Counted from the stretch's first letter, positions 49,569 to 59,331 are shown. The stretch is 64,000 bases of DNA from Chitinophaga pendula (GCF_020386615.1 NZ_CP077769.1:1612001-1676000), one strand, 5' to 3'. Numbers and translations: made by a program. The notes: generated by a model not told the origin, from the sequence alone.

Positions 49569-50465
49569 TTATTTGCGTAACTTGATCTGCCCGATATTCA
49601 CCTCTTTATTACGCTGGATCTTTATATCCGATAGCGTTGTATCCCGGTAACCATTCGAGGCATTCACCAGCAAATTATAGCTGCCTTCCTTCAATCCGCG
49701 TACCTTGAATGCACCTTCTCTCCAGGGTAATGCATATAAAGTATCCTGTTGGTTATACACCGAAATCACAGGGAAAGCCTCCGAGGGCGTCACCCGCCCG
49801 GCCAGACTACCCGTCCGGATCACCGTAAAGACGTGGATCACCGGCCGCAGGATAAACCGACCCTTGCTCATTTGGATAATAGAACGGTTAACGTCAAAAT
49901 CCAACCACAGCCGGAAATTGTCAGGCGTAAACTCCTCCCACTCACTATGCCGTACCCGTATAATGATCTTTGCCTGCCCTGCAATCGCTTTCAGCGGATA
50001 CGAAACACTATCCTTGACCAGCGAATTATTGCCGCCGATCGTGATCCGTAGCTTTTCCACCCGTCCCGCACGTACATTACCGTTGGCAAGCAACGTGTCC
50101 GTACCATTTCTTAAAGACAATACATCATATACCCCCGGCCGGATACCCAGCGAATCCCACACCTCACAGTCATCGTTACGCCCATGATAGTCTTCATCCC
50201 ACCAGCATCGGTCCTTATCGTCCCAACTATCATCATCCCGGTCCTTATTAACACAGGTATCTATCTGGACCTCCACCTTCCGGATGTCTAATAACACCTT
50301 GTCAAAATAACCAGGATCATCTGAGAGATAAATGTGTAATCGTTGTTGCCCCACAGGTACCGGAGCAGGAGAGGAGGAATCATCTTTCTTACAGGCATGG
50401 AACAACAGCAGGCATATAATAGGTAACGCCGCCAGCCACACCCCTTTACGGAGATGGTTTTTCAT
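49569..50465 (-). CDS. DUF4382 domain lipoprotein with an Asp/Trp/Cys-rich insertion
   Basis: This 298-residue lipoprotein has a lipobox (LLFHAC, Cys about 25). The DUF4382 core is visible as QRLHIYLSDDPGYFDKVLLDIRKVEVQID, then a spacer, then WDSLGIRPGVYDVLSLRNGTDTLLANGNVRAGRVEKLRITIG. Residues about 69-100 carry an unusual run with three cysteines and many Asp and Trp residues (from TCVNKDRDD to RNDDCEVW), which interrupts the domain and looks like a metal-binding or disulfide loop. A carboxypeptidase-regulatory-like domain follows near the C-terminus (GSLAGRVTPSEAFPVI). The function is unknown. Confidence 0.82.
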   Translation of the reverse strand: MKNHLRKGVWLAALPIICLLLFHACKKDDSSSPAPVPVGQQRLHIYLSDDPGYFDKVLLDIRKVEVQIDTCVNKDRDDDSWDDKDRCWWDEDYHGRNDDCEVWDSLGIRPGVYDVLSLRNGTDTLLANGNVRAGRVEKLRITIGGNNSLVKDSVSYPLKAIAGQAKIIIRVRHSEWEEFTPDNFRLWLDFDVNRSIIQMSKGRFILRPVIHVFTVIRTGSLAGRVTPSEAFPVISVYNQQDTLYALPWREGAFKVRGLKEGSYNLLVNASNGYRDTTLSDIKIQRNKEVNIGQIKLRK

Positions 50466-50671
50466 AAAGAATGGTTTAAAGTAATGGTAGACTGACTAAT
50501 GAAAATAGATCTGGCTGAGATTTATCCCGTCTATCGCTGCTATAAAAACGTTCGGAGTAACTGCTTTAGTGCCCGCAAATGTTATGCCGCCCAAATTAAA
50601 GAGCCTGCTACCTGGATGCAGGAAATACATATAAATGATTATTTTATTTAACTTGTGAGAAAATACGCAAT

Positions 50672-51295
50672 ATGAATAAATGGATCCTTTGTCTGCTGCT
50701 GCAAGGTGTAACGCTGCTCACAATGGCTCAACAACCTGCGCCCAACCAGACAGATGCACAAAAACGTAAACAAGGACATTGGATCGAAGAAATACCCGGC
50801 CTGAGAGGGGAACCTGGATATTCCTGGGAAGGAGATTATAAAAATGGACGCAAAGAAGGCCTGTGGAAAAAGTATGCAGAAACAGGTGCATTGATCGCCC
50901 AGGAAACGTTTAAAAATAATGTGCTGGACGGCTATTGCACCTACTACTATACCAATGGTAAAAAGAGCGCAGAAGGCCTATTACTGGCTACAGAAATTGA
51001 AGGTCAACGTGACACTATTATGGTCATAGACCCGGTGACATCCGCTGAAACACCCACCGTTATTGTAAGAATGGGCAATGCGGCAAAACATGGTCTCTGG
51101 AAAATGTACGATGAAGAAGGACATATGACCAAAGAATATTACAAAAGAGGAGAACCCGTTACCGCCGAAGAAATGGGCGCAGAAGATACAACAACAGCTC
51201 CCGCTACATCCGCTACAACTGCGCCAAAACAATCGGTGTTGCCACATGAAAAACAAAATAAAAAAGCAACGCCCAAACCTTCCGCAAAACCCTGA
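50672..51295 (+). CDS. Exported MORN-repeat (YwqK-type) protein
   Basis: This 207-residue protein has a signal peptide (CLLLQGVTLLTMAQ) and MORN/YwqK-type repeats: GDYKNGRKEGLWKKYAETG, FKNNVLDGYCTYYYTNGK and AAKHGLWKMYDEEGHMTKEYYKRGE. The last 45 residues are low-complexity Thr/Ala/Pro/Lys. YwqK-type proteins are sometimes labelled antitoxins, but this one is exported and no toxin is adjacent, so that label is not supported. Confidence 0.78.
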   Translation: MNKWILCLLLQGVTLLTMAQQPAPNQTDAQKRKQGHWIEEIPGLRGEPGYSWEGDYKNGRKEGLWKKYAETGALIAQETFKNNVLDGYCTYYYTNGKKSAEGLLLATEIEGQRDTIMVIDPVTSAETPTVIVRMGNAAKHGLWKMYDEEGHMTKEYYKRGEPVTAEEMGAEDTTTAPATSATTAPKQSVLPHEKQNKKATPKPSAKP

Positions 51296-51474
51296 TCACC
51301 ATCCCGTAGAAAGATGTAGCTCCTTACTGCGCCTTTAACTGAAAGCCTGCAATAAGCTCAAAATGAATAAAAAGACTTGACAATTATCAGCATAATTTAA
51401 CTACTTTTAGAAAGTAATACATATTGTTAACCTGAGTTGCTTATTATCTATTAACCCTTTAATCGTGGTGTCGT

Positions 51475-51594
51475 ATGGAGAACCGTAAGAAAAATACGTA
51501 TGAAAACCCTCGCGTGGACCTGGTGTTAAGATTCCTTTTTACCTTTTTTGTCTTCTGTGCATTAGTGTCCTTCTGCTTCTTTTCATTTTATTGA
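51475..51594 (+). CDS. 39-residue single-pass membrane protein
   Basis: ATG 51475 opens a 39-codon frame with a polar basic N-terminus (MENRKKNTYENPRVDL) and a very aromatic membrane helix (RFLFTFFVFCALVSFCFF, about residues 19-36). The rest of the gap between 51296 and 51819 shows no gene. The layout is that of a real small membrane protein, but I do not recognise a family. Confidence 0.5.
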   Translation: MENRKKNTYENPRVDLVLRFLFTFFVFCALVSFCFFSFY

Positions 51595-51819
51595 TGGCAG
51601 CATAGCGATAGGAATATTAGTGACAATAGGTCAGGCGTATCTCCCCGCAGGGAAGCGTTTTGCCCGGAGCGCCGTAAAACTTGCGGATTAAAATAAAATG
51701 CCGTTTATTTGCCTGGATTTTACGAAGGATTTTTAAAGACTATACCTGGCTACGTAGATACAATGTAATCAACCGCCCGACCTTTACACTAATATTTCTG
51801 TACGCTATTGCAAACTTAT

Positions 51820-53304
51820 ATGTTTAGATCCTACTTAGCTACTTTGTTACTATTATGTGTGGTACGCGTGCTTTTTGCACAGGAGAAGTCATGGCAGCAA
51901 ATAGATACCGCCAGACAAAAAATAGATAGCACCACCCGGCAGTTATCCCAATTGCCCGATAAATACTTCTCCCAGGTCTCCAACAAAACAGATAAACTAC
52001 AAAAACAACTGACCAGGAGAACCGATAAAGCATTGTCCCGATTTCTCAAACAGGAACAACGCCTCCAGCAAAAATTAGGGAAGATCGACTCCGTAGCAGC
52101 TAAAAATATCTTTACCCGCTCCATCGACTCCCTGGGCAATATGAAAGCCCGCCTCAAAGGCAAATTACCCGGCCTTGCCGGTAAAGTCGCTGACGTATCC
52201 GGAGGATCCGGATATCTCGACACCCTACAGAACTCCTTCTCCTTCCTCAAAGATTCTAAAGCACTGATAGGCAAATCGAAAGCCCTGCAGGACAAACTCA
52301 GCGGCTCCCTTAAAAGTGTAAAAGACCTGCAATCAAAACTGCAATACGCCGAGCAGGTCAAAGCTTTTATCCGGGAACGCCGCCAGCAGCTTAAAACACA
52401 ATTGGCACAGTACACCGTTCTGACAAAAGACCTGCAAAAGATCAACAAAGAGGCTTATTACTATATGCAACAGGTCAATGAGTATAAAAGCCTCCTGAAA
52501 GATCGTAAAAAGGCAGAAGCCAAAGCAATGGAGCTGCTCCGCAAAACACCTGCATTCAATGACTTCATGCAGCGCAATTCCCAATGGGCAGGCTTCCTGA
52601 ACCTCCCCGGCGGAAGCAATAGCGCTAACCTGGCTCAAAGCCTCGAAGGCCTCCAGACCCGTAACCAGGTCGAACAACTCATTCAACAACGCATAGGCAG
52701 CGGCGGCCCCAACGCCCGACAGGCCATCAGCCAGCAAATGGATGCCGCCCGCGCCCAATTCGACGAACTAAAAAGCAAATTCCCCGACCTGGACAACGCC
52801 GGAGACATGCCCAATTTCAAACCCAATGAAATGAAATCCAAAAGTTTCCTGCAACGTCTGGAATTCGGTGGCAATATCCAATTCCAAAAATCCAGCAAAT
52901 ACTTCCCAACCACCAGCGACATCGCAGGCCAGGTAGCCTACAAATTCAGCAAGAATGGTAGCATCGGCCTCGGCGCCTCCTACCGCCTCGGTATGGGAAC
53001 CGGCTGGAATGATATCCGCTTCTCCCACCAGGGCCTCGGACTACGCTCGTTCGCCGACTATAAACTGAAAGGCACTTTCTTCGTCAACGGCGGCTTCGAA
53101 CAAAACTATAATAGCCAATACTTTAATACCAACCAGCTGACTCGTGTCGATAACTGGCAGGGAAGCGCCCTCCTCGGTGTCAGCAAAAAATATAAGATCA
53201 GCAGCAAACTCAAAGGAAATATCATGCTGCTGTACGACTTCCTGCATAACCAGCATACACCTCGTACAGAACCCCTCAAACTACGTATGGGTTATACCTT
53301 CTGA
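51820..53304 (+). CDS. Exported coiled-coil protein with outer-membrane beta-barrel C-terminus
   Basis: This 494-residue protein has a signal peptide (YLATLLLLCVVRVLFAQ), then a long helical, Lys/Gln-rich region with heptad-like spacing (about 25-330, e.g. TRRTDKALSRFLKQEQRLQQKLGKIDS), then about 150 residues of alternating strands (GQVAYKFSKNGSIGLGASYRL, LGLRSFADYKLKGTFFVNGGFEQN) ending in LRMGYTF. A small barrel with a periplasmic coiled-coil is inferred. ATG 51820 is used instead of TTG 51808. The function is unknown; the pair with the following surface protein (24 bp gap) looks like an operon. Confidence 0.75.
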   Translation: MFRSYLATLLLLCVVRVLFAQEKSWQQIDTARQKIDSTTRQLSQLPDKYFSQVSNKTDKLQKQLTRRTDKALSRFLKQEQRLQQKLGKIDSVAAKNIFTRSIDSLGNMKARLKGKLPGLAGKVADVSGGSGYLDTLQNSFSFLKDSKALIGKSKALQDKLSGSLKSVKDLQSKLQYAEQVKAFIRERRQQLKTQLAQYTVLTKDLQKINKEAYYYMQQVNEYKSLLKDRKKAEAKAMELLRKTPAFNDFMQRNSQWAGFLNLPGGSNSANLAQSLEGLQTRNQVEQLIQQRIGSGGPNARQAISQQMDAARAQFDELKSKFPDLDNAGDMPNFKPNEMKSKSFLQRLEFGGNIQFQKSSKYFPTTSDIAGQVAYKFSKNGSIGLGASYRLGMGTGWNDIRFSHQGLGLRSFADYKLKGTFFVNGGFEQNYNSQYFNTNQLTRVDNWQGSALLGVSKKYKISSKLKGNIMLLYDFLHNQHTPRTEPLKLRMGYTF

Positions 53305-53328
53305 TCACTTAATTATACCTATATTAAT

Positions 53329-54555
53329 ATGAAGCTATTCATTACTGCCAGGCTAACCATCGCTTGCATGGCGATCGCTTGTGCCCTGAAAGCACAAGAT
53401 GCATCCGTCTTTAAATACCAGGATACAAAGCAGATATCAGACATTAACAACCTGACGGGAAATGGGGTGTTTGGCATTTTGCATCCGGGTGAACACACTT
53501 CCACACTATTACAGTACAACAGCAGCTACCCATCCTCCACCGGGCTTTTCCAAATGGAAACATTTTTTAATGGAGATATCCGCTTCCGAAGCAAAATAGA
53601 CAATATGCAATGGTCCGCCTGGAAAACAATATGGACCACCCAGAACTTCAATGCTGACGACTACATGACGCGTAAGCTGGATGTTTGGAACACCGATGCC
53701 GCGAAAAAAGAACGTTTTTTCTTTGCCACCAATGGAACCACCTATTTTAAAGGATATGGCAGCACTCCTTTTGACTGGTGGGGCGAAAACGGCTCCCTTA
53801 TGAAAATGTCCGGCAACGGAAATATAGGCTTAGGCACCGATCCATCGCAGGAGAAACTGAACGTAGCAGGGCCCATCAGAAGTGGAATAATGAGCTTCGG
53901 CTCCACAGGAGATGAATATGTAGCTGTTTCCGCAAAAAATATACTAAACGTAGGATATGACAGACATGGTTCAATACTGATTGGCAGTAACCTGTTCCTG
54001 GATAATGGCACCCTATACACCGCTAAAAGTCACCCCACAATGTCAGGAGCAGCCATCGCAATTCCAGGCAACGGACACGAATTCCAGGGCAGCGTTATCT
54101 TCTATACCAAGCCACCATCCCCGGCCACAGAAGGACAGACATATACGAAAGGCCCTGCTATGATCATCACCGCCACCGGAGACCTTGCTATCGGTACCAA
54201 CAACACCTTCGGTTACAAACTGGCCGTAGCCGGCAACACAATCACCGAAAGCCTGAAAGTGAAAAAGGTTATCAACTGGCCAGATTATGTATTCCATGAC
54301 AACTACCAGTTGCCTTCACTACAGTCTGTCGCAGACTTTATCACGGTCAACAAACATCTGCCTGAAATACCTCCCGCTACTGAAATGGAAACAAAAGGAA
54401 TGGATGTCGCAGAGATCAATAAACAACTGCTAAAAAAAGTAGAAGAGCTTACCCTGTATCTGATAGAACAGGATAAACAGATAAAAGCACTACAGGCCCA
54501 CAGCAAAAGAATGGAAGATATACTACAGAAAATGTCGGATAATCATATTAGATAA
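53329..54555 (+). CDS. Exported tail-fibre-like surface protein
   Basis: This 408-residue protein has a signal peptide (IACMAIACALKAQ) and a repetitive beta-rich body with short Gly/Asn motifs (NGNIGLGTDPSQEKLNVAG, GDLAIGTNNTFGYKLAVAG). The last 100 residues match the C-terminal element common to Bacteroidetes fibre-like proteins: WPDYVFHDNYQLPSLQSVADFI, NKHLPEIPPATEME and the coiled coil EINKQLLKKVEELTLYLIEQDKQIKALQ. Despite the phage-like look, the signal peptide and lack of phage genes point to a cell-surface adhesin or fibre. Confidence 0.75.
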   Translation: MKLFITARLTIACMAIACALKAQDASVFKYQDTKQISDINNLTGNGVFGILHPGEHTSTLLQYNSSYPSSTGLFQMETFFNGDIRFRSKIDNMQWSAWKTIWTTQNFNADDYMTRKLDVWNTDAAKKERFFFATNGTTYFKGYGSTPFDWWGENGSLMKMSGNGNIGLGTDPSQEKLNVAGPIRSGIMSFGSTGDEYVAVSAKNILNVGYDRHGSILIGSNLFLDNGTLYTAKSHPTMSGAAIAIPGNGHEFQGSVIFYTKPPSPATEGQTYTKGPAMIITATGDLAIGTNNTFGYKLAVAGNTITESLKVKKVINWPDYVFHDNYQLPSLQSVADFITVNKHLPEIPPATEMETKGMDVAEINKQLLKKVEELTLYLIEQDKQIKALQAHSKRMEDILQKMSDNHIR

Positions 54556-54571
54556 GACTGCATTCCATGGC

Positions 54572-55258
54572 CTACCGCTCCTTCAGTTTACCTAAATTCA
54601 TTTTAAAAGTCTGTCCCACAGGAAGCTCGGTCCCGTCCAGCTCAATATGCCTGGCAAATACAGCATTCACCTTGTCCGCCGCTACAATGTAGGACTTATG
54701 GATACGGATAAAGCGCTCGGGCGGTAGCTGCTTTTCCATCTCCGCAGTCGTCGCATTAACGATCAGGCACTTCTCGCCGGTAAATACTTTCACATAGTTA
54801 CCCATACTCTGTACATAACAGATCTCATCCAGAGATACGGTCGTCCTGCTATTCCCTGTTTTAAGCGATAAGGTAGTAGCGGCATTATTGGCAGAGGGCT
54901 TATCCGATAGGATGATCTTATTGACTGCCTTCAGAAAACGCGGAAAACTGATCGGCTTCAGCAGGAAGTCTACCACATCATATTCATAACTCTCCAGCGC
55001 AAACTCACTGTAAGCAGTGGTCAGTATCACCTGGGGCTTATTGATCAATGTCTTTAACAGATCCAACCCACTCAGTTCCGGCATATTGATGTCAAGTAAA
55101 AGAATGTCTACTTGTTTGCCATGCAGAAAGTTCGCTGCTTCAAGGGCATTATAACAGTTACCGGCCAATGTCAGCGCCTGCACTTTGGCAATATGGGCTT
55201 CCAGCACATAGTGTGCGCCTGGTTCATCATCTACTATTAAACAGGTTAATTTACTCAT
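54572..55258 (-). CDS. LytTR-family response regulator
   Basis: This 228-residue regulator has a receiver domain (LIVDDEPGAHYVLEAHI; phosphoacceptor Asp56 in ILLLDINMPE; conserved Lys in LLKPISFP) and a LytTR DNA-binding domain (about 130-228: SLDEICYVQSMGNYVKVFTGEKC, FIRIHKSYIVAADKVNAV). It is transcribed with the histidine kinase upstream and overlaps its stop. ATG 55264 is an alternative start. The divergent outer-membrane receptor gene at 56428 is a likely target. Confidence 0.92.
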   Translation of the reverse strand: MSKLTCLIVDDEPGAHYVLEAHIAKVQALTLAGNCYNALEAANFLHGKQVDILLLDINMPELSGLDLLKTLINKPQVILTTAYSEFALESYEYDVVDFLLKPISFPRFLKAVNKIILSDKPSANNAATTLSLKTGNSRTTVSLDEICYVQSMGNYVKVFTGEKCLIVNATTAEMEKQLPPERFIRIHKSYIVAADKVNAVFARHIELDGTELPVGQTFKMNLGKLKER

Positions 55259-56258
55259 GGCCATTCAGTACTAAACTTAAAGTGGTATAATATACTTTGT
55301 TCTCTTCGTAAGCATGCAACTGGTGCTTGCCCGGATACATCAGCGCAAGACGCTGCTTTACATTGTTAAGCCCCACACCCATCGAAGAAACCAATTCCTT
55401 ATGTTCGGGGATAGAGTTACTTATTTTAAAGGTCAGGGTCTGTCCCCTTACCGTCAGTTCCACCTTGATGAAAGACTCCCGCATACTGGCCGGGCCGTAT
55501 TTAAAGGCATTCTCCACAAAACCGATCAGGATCAGCGGCGCAATATACAGACCGTCCTCATTCCCTCTCTTTTTAAAGTGTACACGGCAACGTTGCTTTA
55601 CACGCGCACGCTCCAGGTGAATATAATTACGGATAAACTGCAGCTCATCCACCAGGTGCACCCGCTGCTTCAACGAACTCTCCAGCTGGTAACGCATCAG
55701 CTCCGAAATACTGAGTATCAACCCCGGCGTCTTACCCGGGTAGCGCAAACTCACTCCGTAGAGGTTATTAAGCGTGTTGAAAAAGAAATGAGGATTCAGC
55801 TGGCTTTGCAGATACTGGATCTCTTTCTCCCGCATCAATAATGAGTTCTTCAGTTCTATATTCTGTACGGTCGCCTGCCTGTGCAGAAACCAGATACCAA
55901 TGCCGACAAACAAACATACAATGCAGAACACCAGGTCGTCAAACCAAAGCGTGTCCATCTCTATCCGGAAAATATCAACCCGTAACCGGTTCGTCAATAA
56001 CGTTGCTAACCCCAGCCACAAGCTTAATAACAACGCATAACGCCAATACTGCTGTTTCTCCGTATAAATAGGGAGGAGATAAGCATTATGCAGTACAGTC
56101 ATAATATAGACCAATACCAGTGAGCTGGCATGGTGCAGGTGATAGGTCCTGGAATTTTCAAATGGCTCATACTGCTTGGTAATCAAAAAACTTACCGCCA
56201 GTATCAATAACAGGAACAACACATTCGTCAACCACCTGTTAGATAAAAATTGCTTCAT
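55251..56258 (-). CDS. LytS-type sensor histidine kinase
   Basis: This 335-residue kinase has four predicted membrane helices in residues about 10-125 with no large periplasmic domain, then a His_kinase (PF06580) domain with the phosphoacceptor in LQSQLNPHFFFNTLNNLY (His157) and a degenerate ATPase domain (ILIGFVENAFKYG N-box, MGVGLNNVKQRLALMY). It overlaps the response regulator gene by 8 bp. It is likely to sense a membrane-linked signal. The partner is the LytTR protein encoded next to it. Confidence 0.92.
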   Translation of the reverse strand: MKQFLSNRWLTNVLFLLLILAVSFLITKQYEPFENSRTYHLHHASSLVLVYIMTVLHNAYLLPIYTEKQQYWRYALLLSLWLGLATLLTNRLRVDIFRIEMDTLWFDDLVFCIVCLFVGIGIWFLHRQATVQNIELKNSLLMREKEIQYLQSQLNPHFFFNTLNNLYGVSLRYPGKTPGLILSISELMRYQLESSLKQRVHLVDELQFIRNYIHLERARVKQRCRVHFKKRGNEDGLYIAPLILIGFVENAFKYGPASMRESFIKVELTVRGQTLTFKISNSIPEHKELVSSMGVGLNNVKQRLALMYPGKHQLHAYEENKVYYTTLSLVLNGHE

Positions 56259-56368
56259 ACATCCGCTTCATATTTCCGGACGGAAAGTTACAAGCAAATG
56301 CCGGAATGGCAGGGAAATTTCTGATGTATGAGATTCATCATTTGCCACCAGAGTTTGATCACTTTGAT

Positions 56369-56399
56369 TTGAAAGACCACAAAAGAAGCTGAAATTTTG
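56369..56399 (+). promoter_or_regulatory. Promoter of the beta-barrel receptor gene
   Basis: TTG (56369-56371), a 20-bp spacer and AAATTTTG (56392-56399; first base differs) lie 28 bp before ATG 56428. It is close to the divergent kinase gene, so shared control is possible. Confidence 0.5.
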
Positions 56400-56427
56400 T
56401 ATCCGTTTTAAACGGAAAACTTAAACC

Positions 56428-58887
56428 ATGCAACTGATTCTTACTGTAGCATTCCTGTTATTCTTTTCCTTGTCAGGTGCCGCACAGACAAGACCCGCCA
56501 TTATGGGCAGGGTCACCGACGACGCCGGCAATCCATTACCAGGTGCCACCATTATGCTCAAACACGCAAAAGATACCCAATTGGTCAAGGCGACCCTCTC
56601 CGATACCGCCGGCCATTTCCGACTGGAAACTCCTCCCGCCGGCAAGTATCTCCTGCAAACCAGTTTCATCACCTACCGAACCCGGTATCTTCCGCTGACC
56701 CTACCCGGCAACGGACAACATACCTCCCTGCTCATCAGCCTCCTCCCGGCCGATAAACACCTGCAGGGCGTCACCATCAAAGGCAGAAAACCCGGCATCA
56801 GCATCGATCCGGGGAAAACAACCGTCAACGTTGCACAAAGTACCGTCGCCCAAAGCCAGTCCGCCTTCGAATTACTGAAAGACATCCCGGGTGTCACCAT
56901 TAGTAAAGATGGAGAAATTAGCGTCCGGGGCAAAAAAGGAGTGACCGTCATGCTCGATGGAGAACTGGTCAATATGAGCGCCAGCCAGCTTAAAAATCTT
57001 CTGAAATCAACGCCCGGTACTACCATCCAGCAAATAGAAGTACTCAACAACCCACCGGCAAGCATGGATGCCGCCGGTAATGCCGGCGTCCTCAATATCG
57101 TATTCAAGAAAAAGACCGGGAAAGGACTCAATGGAACCATTACTTCAGGTATTGGCTGGGGACAGTATGCCAAAACAGACCATACCTTGGCCCTGAACTA
57201 TGGTACCGATAAATGGAACTTCACAGGCTCCTACGCCTTCTCCTTTGATCGCTCCTGGTACCAGGACAGCACACGTCGCGACCTCTCCGAAAATGGAAAA
57301 CCCTATTTTATGGAACAGGTACAGCGTTTCCCCGAACGACTCACCTCCCATACCGCCCGAATAGGCATCGACAGGTTCCTGGGAGAAAAACATACCGTCA
57401 GCCTCCAGGTAGCGATGGAGAAAAATGCCGTGCCCTATAGCGCACCGGGAATGACCCGCTTTTTCGGCGAAAAAGGGATCGTCGACTCCACTACCAGCCA
57501 GGTCAACAACTCCCTCAACCCCCAAACCAACATCACAGGCTCCCTGCAGTATAAGTGGAAAGTGAAAGAGGGACGTAACTTCTCCGCCTCCCTGCATACC
57601 GCCCGCCTCCGAACAAATACAGAAGACCTGTATACCATCGAAAACAAGGATAGCAAAGGCCAACTGACCCGCCCCGTTAATAGCTTCCGCAACCGCTACC
57701 CGGGAAGCATGGACCTCTATACCTTCCGTAGCGACTACGTACAGGAAATAAAGATCGGTAACCAGAAAGCCGGAAAGTGGGAAACCGGTATCAAAGGCAG
57801 CACCGCCGCTACCCGCTACGAACAGATCACCGATGACAAAAAAGGGACACAATGGATCAAAAACCCCCGCCAGAGCAACCGCTTCCGGTTCCGGGAAGAT
57901 ATCCTCGCCGCCTACGCCTCCGGTGAACTCACCGTCAAAAAATGGGAACTGATGGCTGGCCTGCGCACCGAATACACTAATACCACCGGCGACTCCGCCA
58001 GCGATCGTAAACTGGTACAGCGCAACTATTGGTCCCTGTTCCCCAATGTCAGAATAGGATACAAAGCCAGTGATAACTATAAGATCTCATTGGCCTATAA
58101 CCGCCGCATCGAACGCCCGGACTATCAAGCCATGAACCCTGCCGTACGCGTATGGGACCCGTACACCGTAGAAACAGGTAACCCATACCTGAGACCGCAG
58201 TTCTCCAACGATATCAGCCTGTCGCAGCAGTTCTTTAAATATGTCGACCTCGTCGCAGGATACAACCTCGTCACCGACGCAATCCTGTTCGTAGTGACCC
58301 GCCCGGATGGAGCACTACAGGCCGTTAACACCAACGTCAACGCCGCACGCCAGCACAACTACTACGCCTCCTTGTCGTTCCCACTACCTTTACCCGACTG
58401 GTGGCAGAACTACAATAGCGTGTATATCAACATCGCTAAGTACAACACCCAGCTCATCGGACAACATTTCGACGAAAAAGCAGTGTCCTTCGGCTTTAGC
58501 GTCAACAACAGCATCTCCCTGCCGGCAGACCTGACCCTCGAATTCAATGGCTGGTACACCGGCAGCGGGCTGTACGGCAATATGCGGTACAAACCTATGG
58601 CAGAGGTCAGCCTCGGTATCAGCAAACAACTATGGAAAGAAAAAGCCAACATAGGCTTCTCCTTATCCGATATTTTCTATAACAATATCTACCGGGCAGA
58701 GATCGCCGGTAAAGAAACACCCATGTATTTCCAAAGCAAATACGAATCGCGGGTGGCCAAATTCACATTCACCTGGCGCTTTGGCCAAAAAAAGGCGCCT
58801 AAAGATGAACCGGCAGAAGAAAAAGAAGAAGAGGAAGGAAGACTTCCCAAAGGTAGCCGCCAAGGACCCAAACCTGGAGGTTTTTAG
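56428..58887 (+). CDS. TonB-dependent receptor, outer-membrane beta-barrel (OMP_b-brl_3) type
   Basis: This 819-residue protein has a signal peptide (LLFFSLSGAAQ), a carboxypeptidase-regulatory-like domain (AIMGRVTDDAGNPLPGATIMLK to TSFITYRTRYLPL), a plug domain (SAFELLKDIPGVTISKDGEISVRGKKGVTVMLDGELV, QIEVLNNPPASMDAAGNAGVLNIVFKKK) and a barrel of the OMP_b-brl_3 type. It ends in a charged and Pro/Gly-rich tail (DEPAEEKEEEEGRLPKGSRQ) beyond the last strand. Such receptors are usually not SusC-like and have unknown ligands. It is divergent from the LytS/LytTR pair. Confidence 0.9.
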   Translation: MQLILTVAFLLFFSLSGAAQTRPAIMGRVTDDAGNPLPGATIMLKHAKDTQLVKATLSDTAGHFRLETPPAGKYLLQTSFITYRTRYLPLTLPGNGQHTSLLISLLPADKHLQGVTIKGRKPGISIDPGKTTVNVAQSTVAQSQSAFELLKDIPGVTISKDGEISVRGKKGVTVMLDGELVNMSASQLKNLLKSTPGTTIQQIEVLNNPPASMDAAGNAGVLNIVFKKKTGKGLNGTITSGIGWGQYAKTDHTLALNYGTDKWNFTGSYAFSFDRSWYQDSTRRDLSENGKPYFMEQVQRFPERLTSHTARIGIDRFLGEKHTVSLQVAMEKNAVPYSAPGMTRFFGEKGIVDSTTSQVNNSLNPQTNITGSLQYKWKVKEGRNFSASLHTARLRTNTEDLYTIENKDSKGQLTRPVNSFRNRYPGSMDLYTFRSDYVQEIKIGNQKAGKWETGIKGSTAATRYEQITDDKKGTQWIKNPRQSNRFRFREDILAAYASGELTVKKWELMAGLRTEYTNTTGDSASDRKLVQRNYWSLFPNVRIGYKASDNYKISLAYNRRIERPDYQAMNPAVRVWDPYTVETGNPYLRPQFSNDISLSQQFFKYVDLVAGYNLVTDAILFVVTRPDGALQAVNTNVNAARQHNYYASLSFPLPLPDWWQNYNSVYINIAKYNTQLIGQHFDEKAVSFGFSVNNSISLPADLTLEFNGWYTGSGLYGNMRYKPMAEVSLGISKQLWKEKANIGFSLSDIFYNNIYRAEIAGKETPMYFQSKYESRVAKFTFTWRFGQKKAPKDEPAEEKEEEEGRLPKGSRQGPKPGGF

Positions 58888-58970
58888 TCCATATAACCAC
58901 TTCACCCTTGTTTGTTAGTCTAGTGTTTAGCTTAAATACATTCGCTCTGAATGTATAAAAGTAAAATTAA

Positions 58971-58992
58971 GCGCCGCAATTCCTTGCGGCGC
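58971..58992 (+). terminator. Hairpin downstream of the beta-barrel receptor
   Basis: GCGCCGCAA and TTGCGGCGC form a perfect 9-bp stem around TTCC, followed by ATCTCTTTCTC. Confidence 0.7.
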
Positions 58993-59280
58993 ATCTCTTT
59001 CTCCCTAACACCCGCTTTCCCCCGGAAATGCCGCCAAAACCAACTAAAACGGGCATCCGGATAGTTTATCCGCGTTGTCAAAGCGCTATTCGCCTGTTCA
59101 TTTTGTTCATTTTGGCCTTAGAAGCCCTTGTGATTTTGTCCGCACAAGTATTCACGCTATTTTCGTATTACTCTAAAGTTGGCATAGGTTATGAACCGGC
59201 ACTGAGATTTCAATCTATAGTGCCTTTTTTTTACTAATCCTTTCCAACTATACAATACCCCACTAAAGACTTTATACAAT

Positions 59281-59314
59281 AAAAAAGGAACGCTTTAAGC
59301 GTTCCTTTTTTATT
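59281..59314. terminator. Bidirectional terminator upstream of the GH31 stop
   Basis: AAAAAAGGAACGC and GCGTTCCTTTTTT form a 13-bp stem around TTTAA, with T runs on both strands. The region 58993-59280 holds no convincing gene; a 69-codon frame at 59028-59237 is hydrophobic but unsupported. Confidence 0.85.
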
Positions 59315-59331
59315 AAACAATAATCTTTAAA

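Noticed and set aside
50672..51295. YwqK-type antitoxin of a toxin-antitoxin pair
   Set aside because: It is an exported MORN-repeat protein and no toxin gene is adjacent.
53329..54555. Prophage tail fibre
   Set aside because: The protein has a signal peptide and no phage genes lie around it; such fibre-like proteins are common surface proteins in Bacteroidetes.
59028..59237. 69-codon frame with a hydrophobic segment before the GH31 gene
   Set aside because: It has one possible membrane segment but no start context, promoter or family; kept only as a weak possibility.
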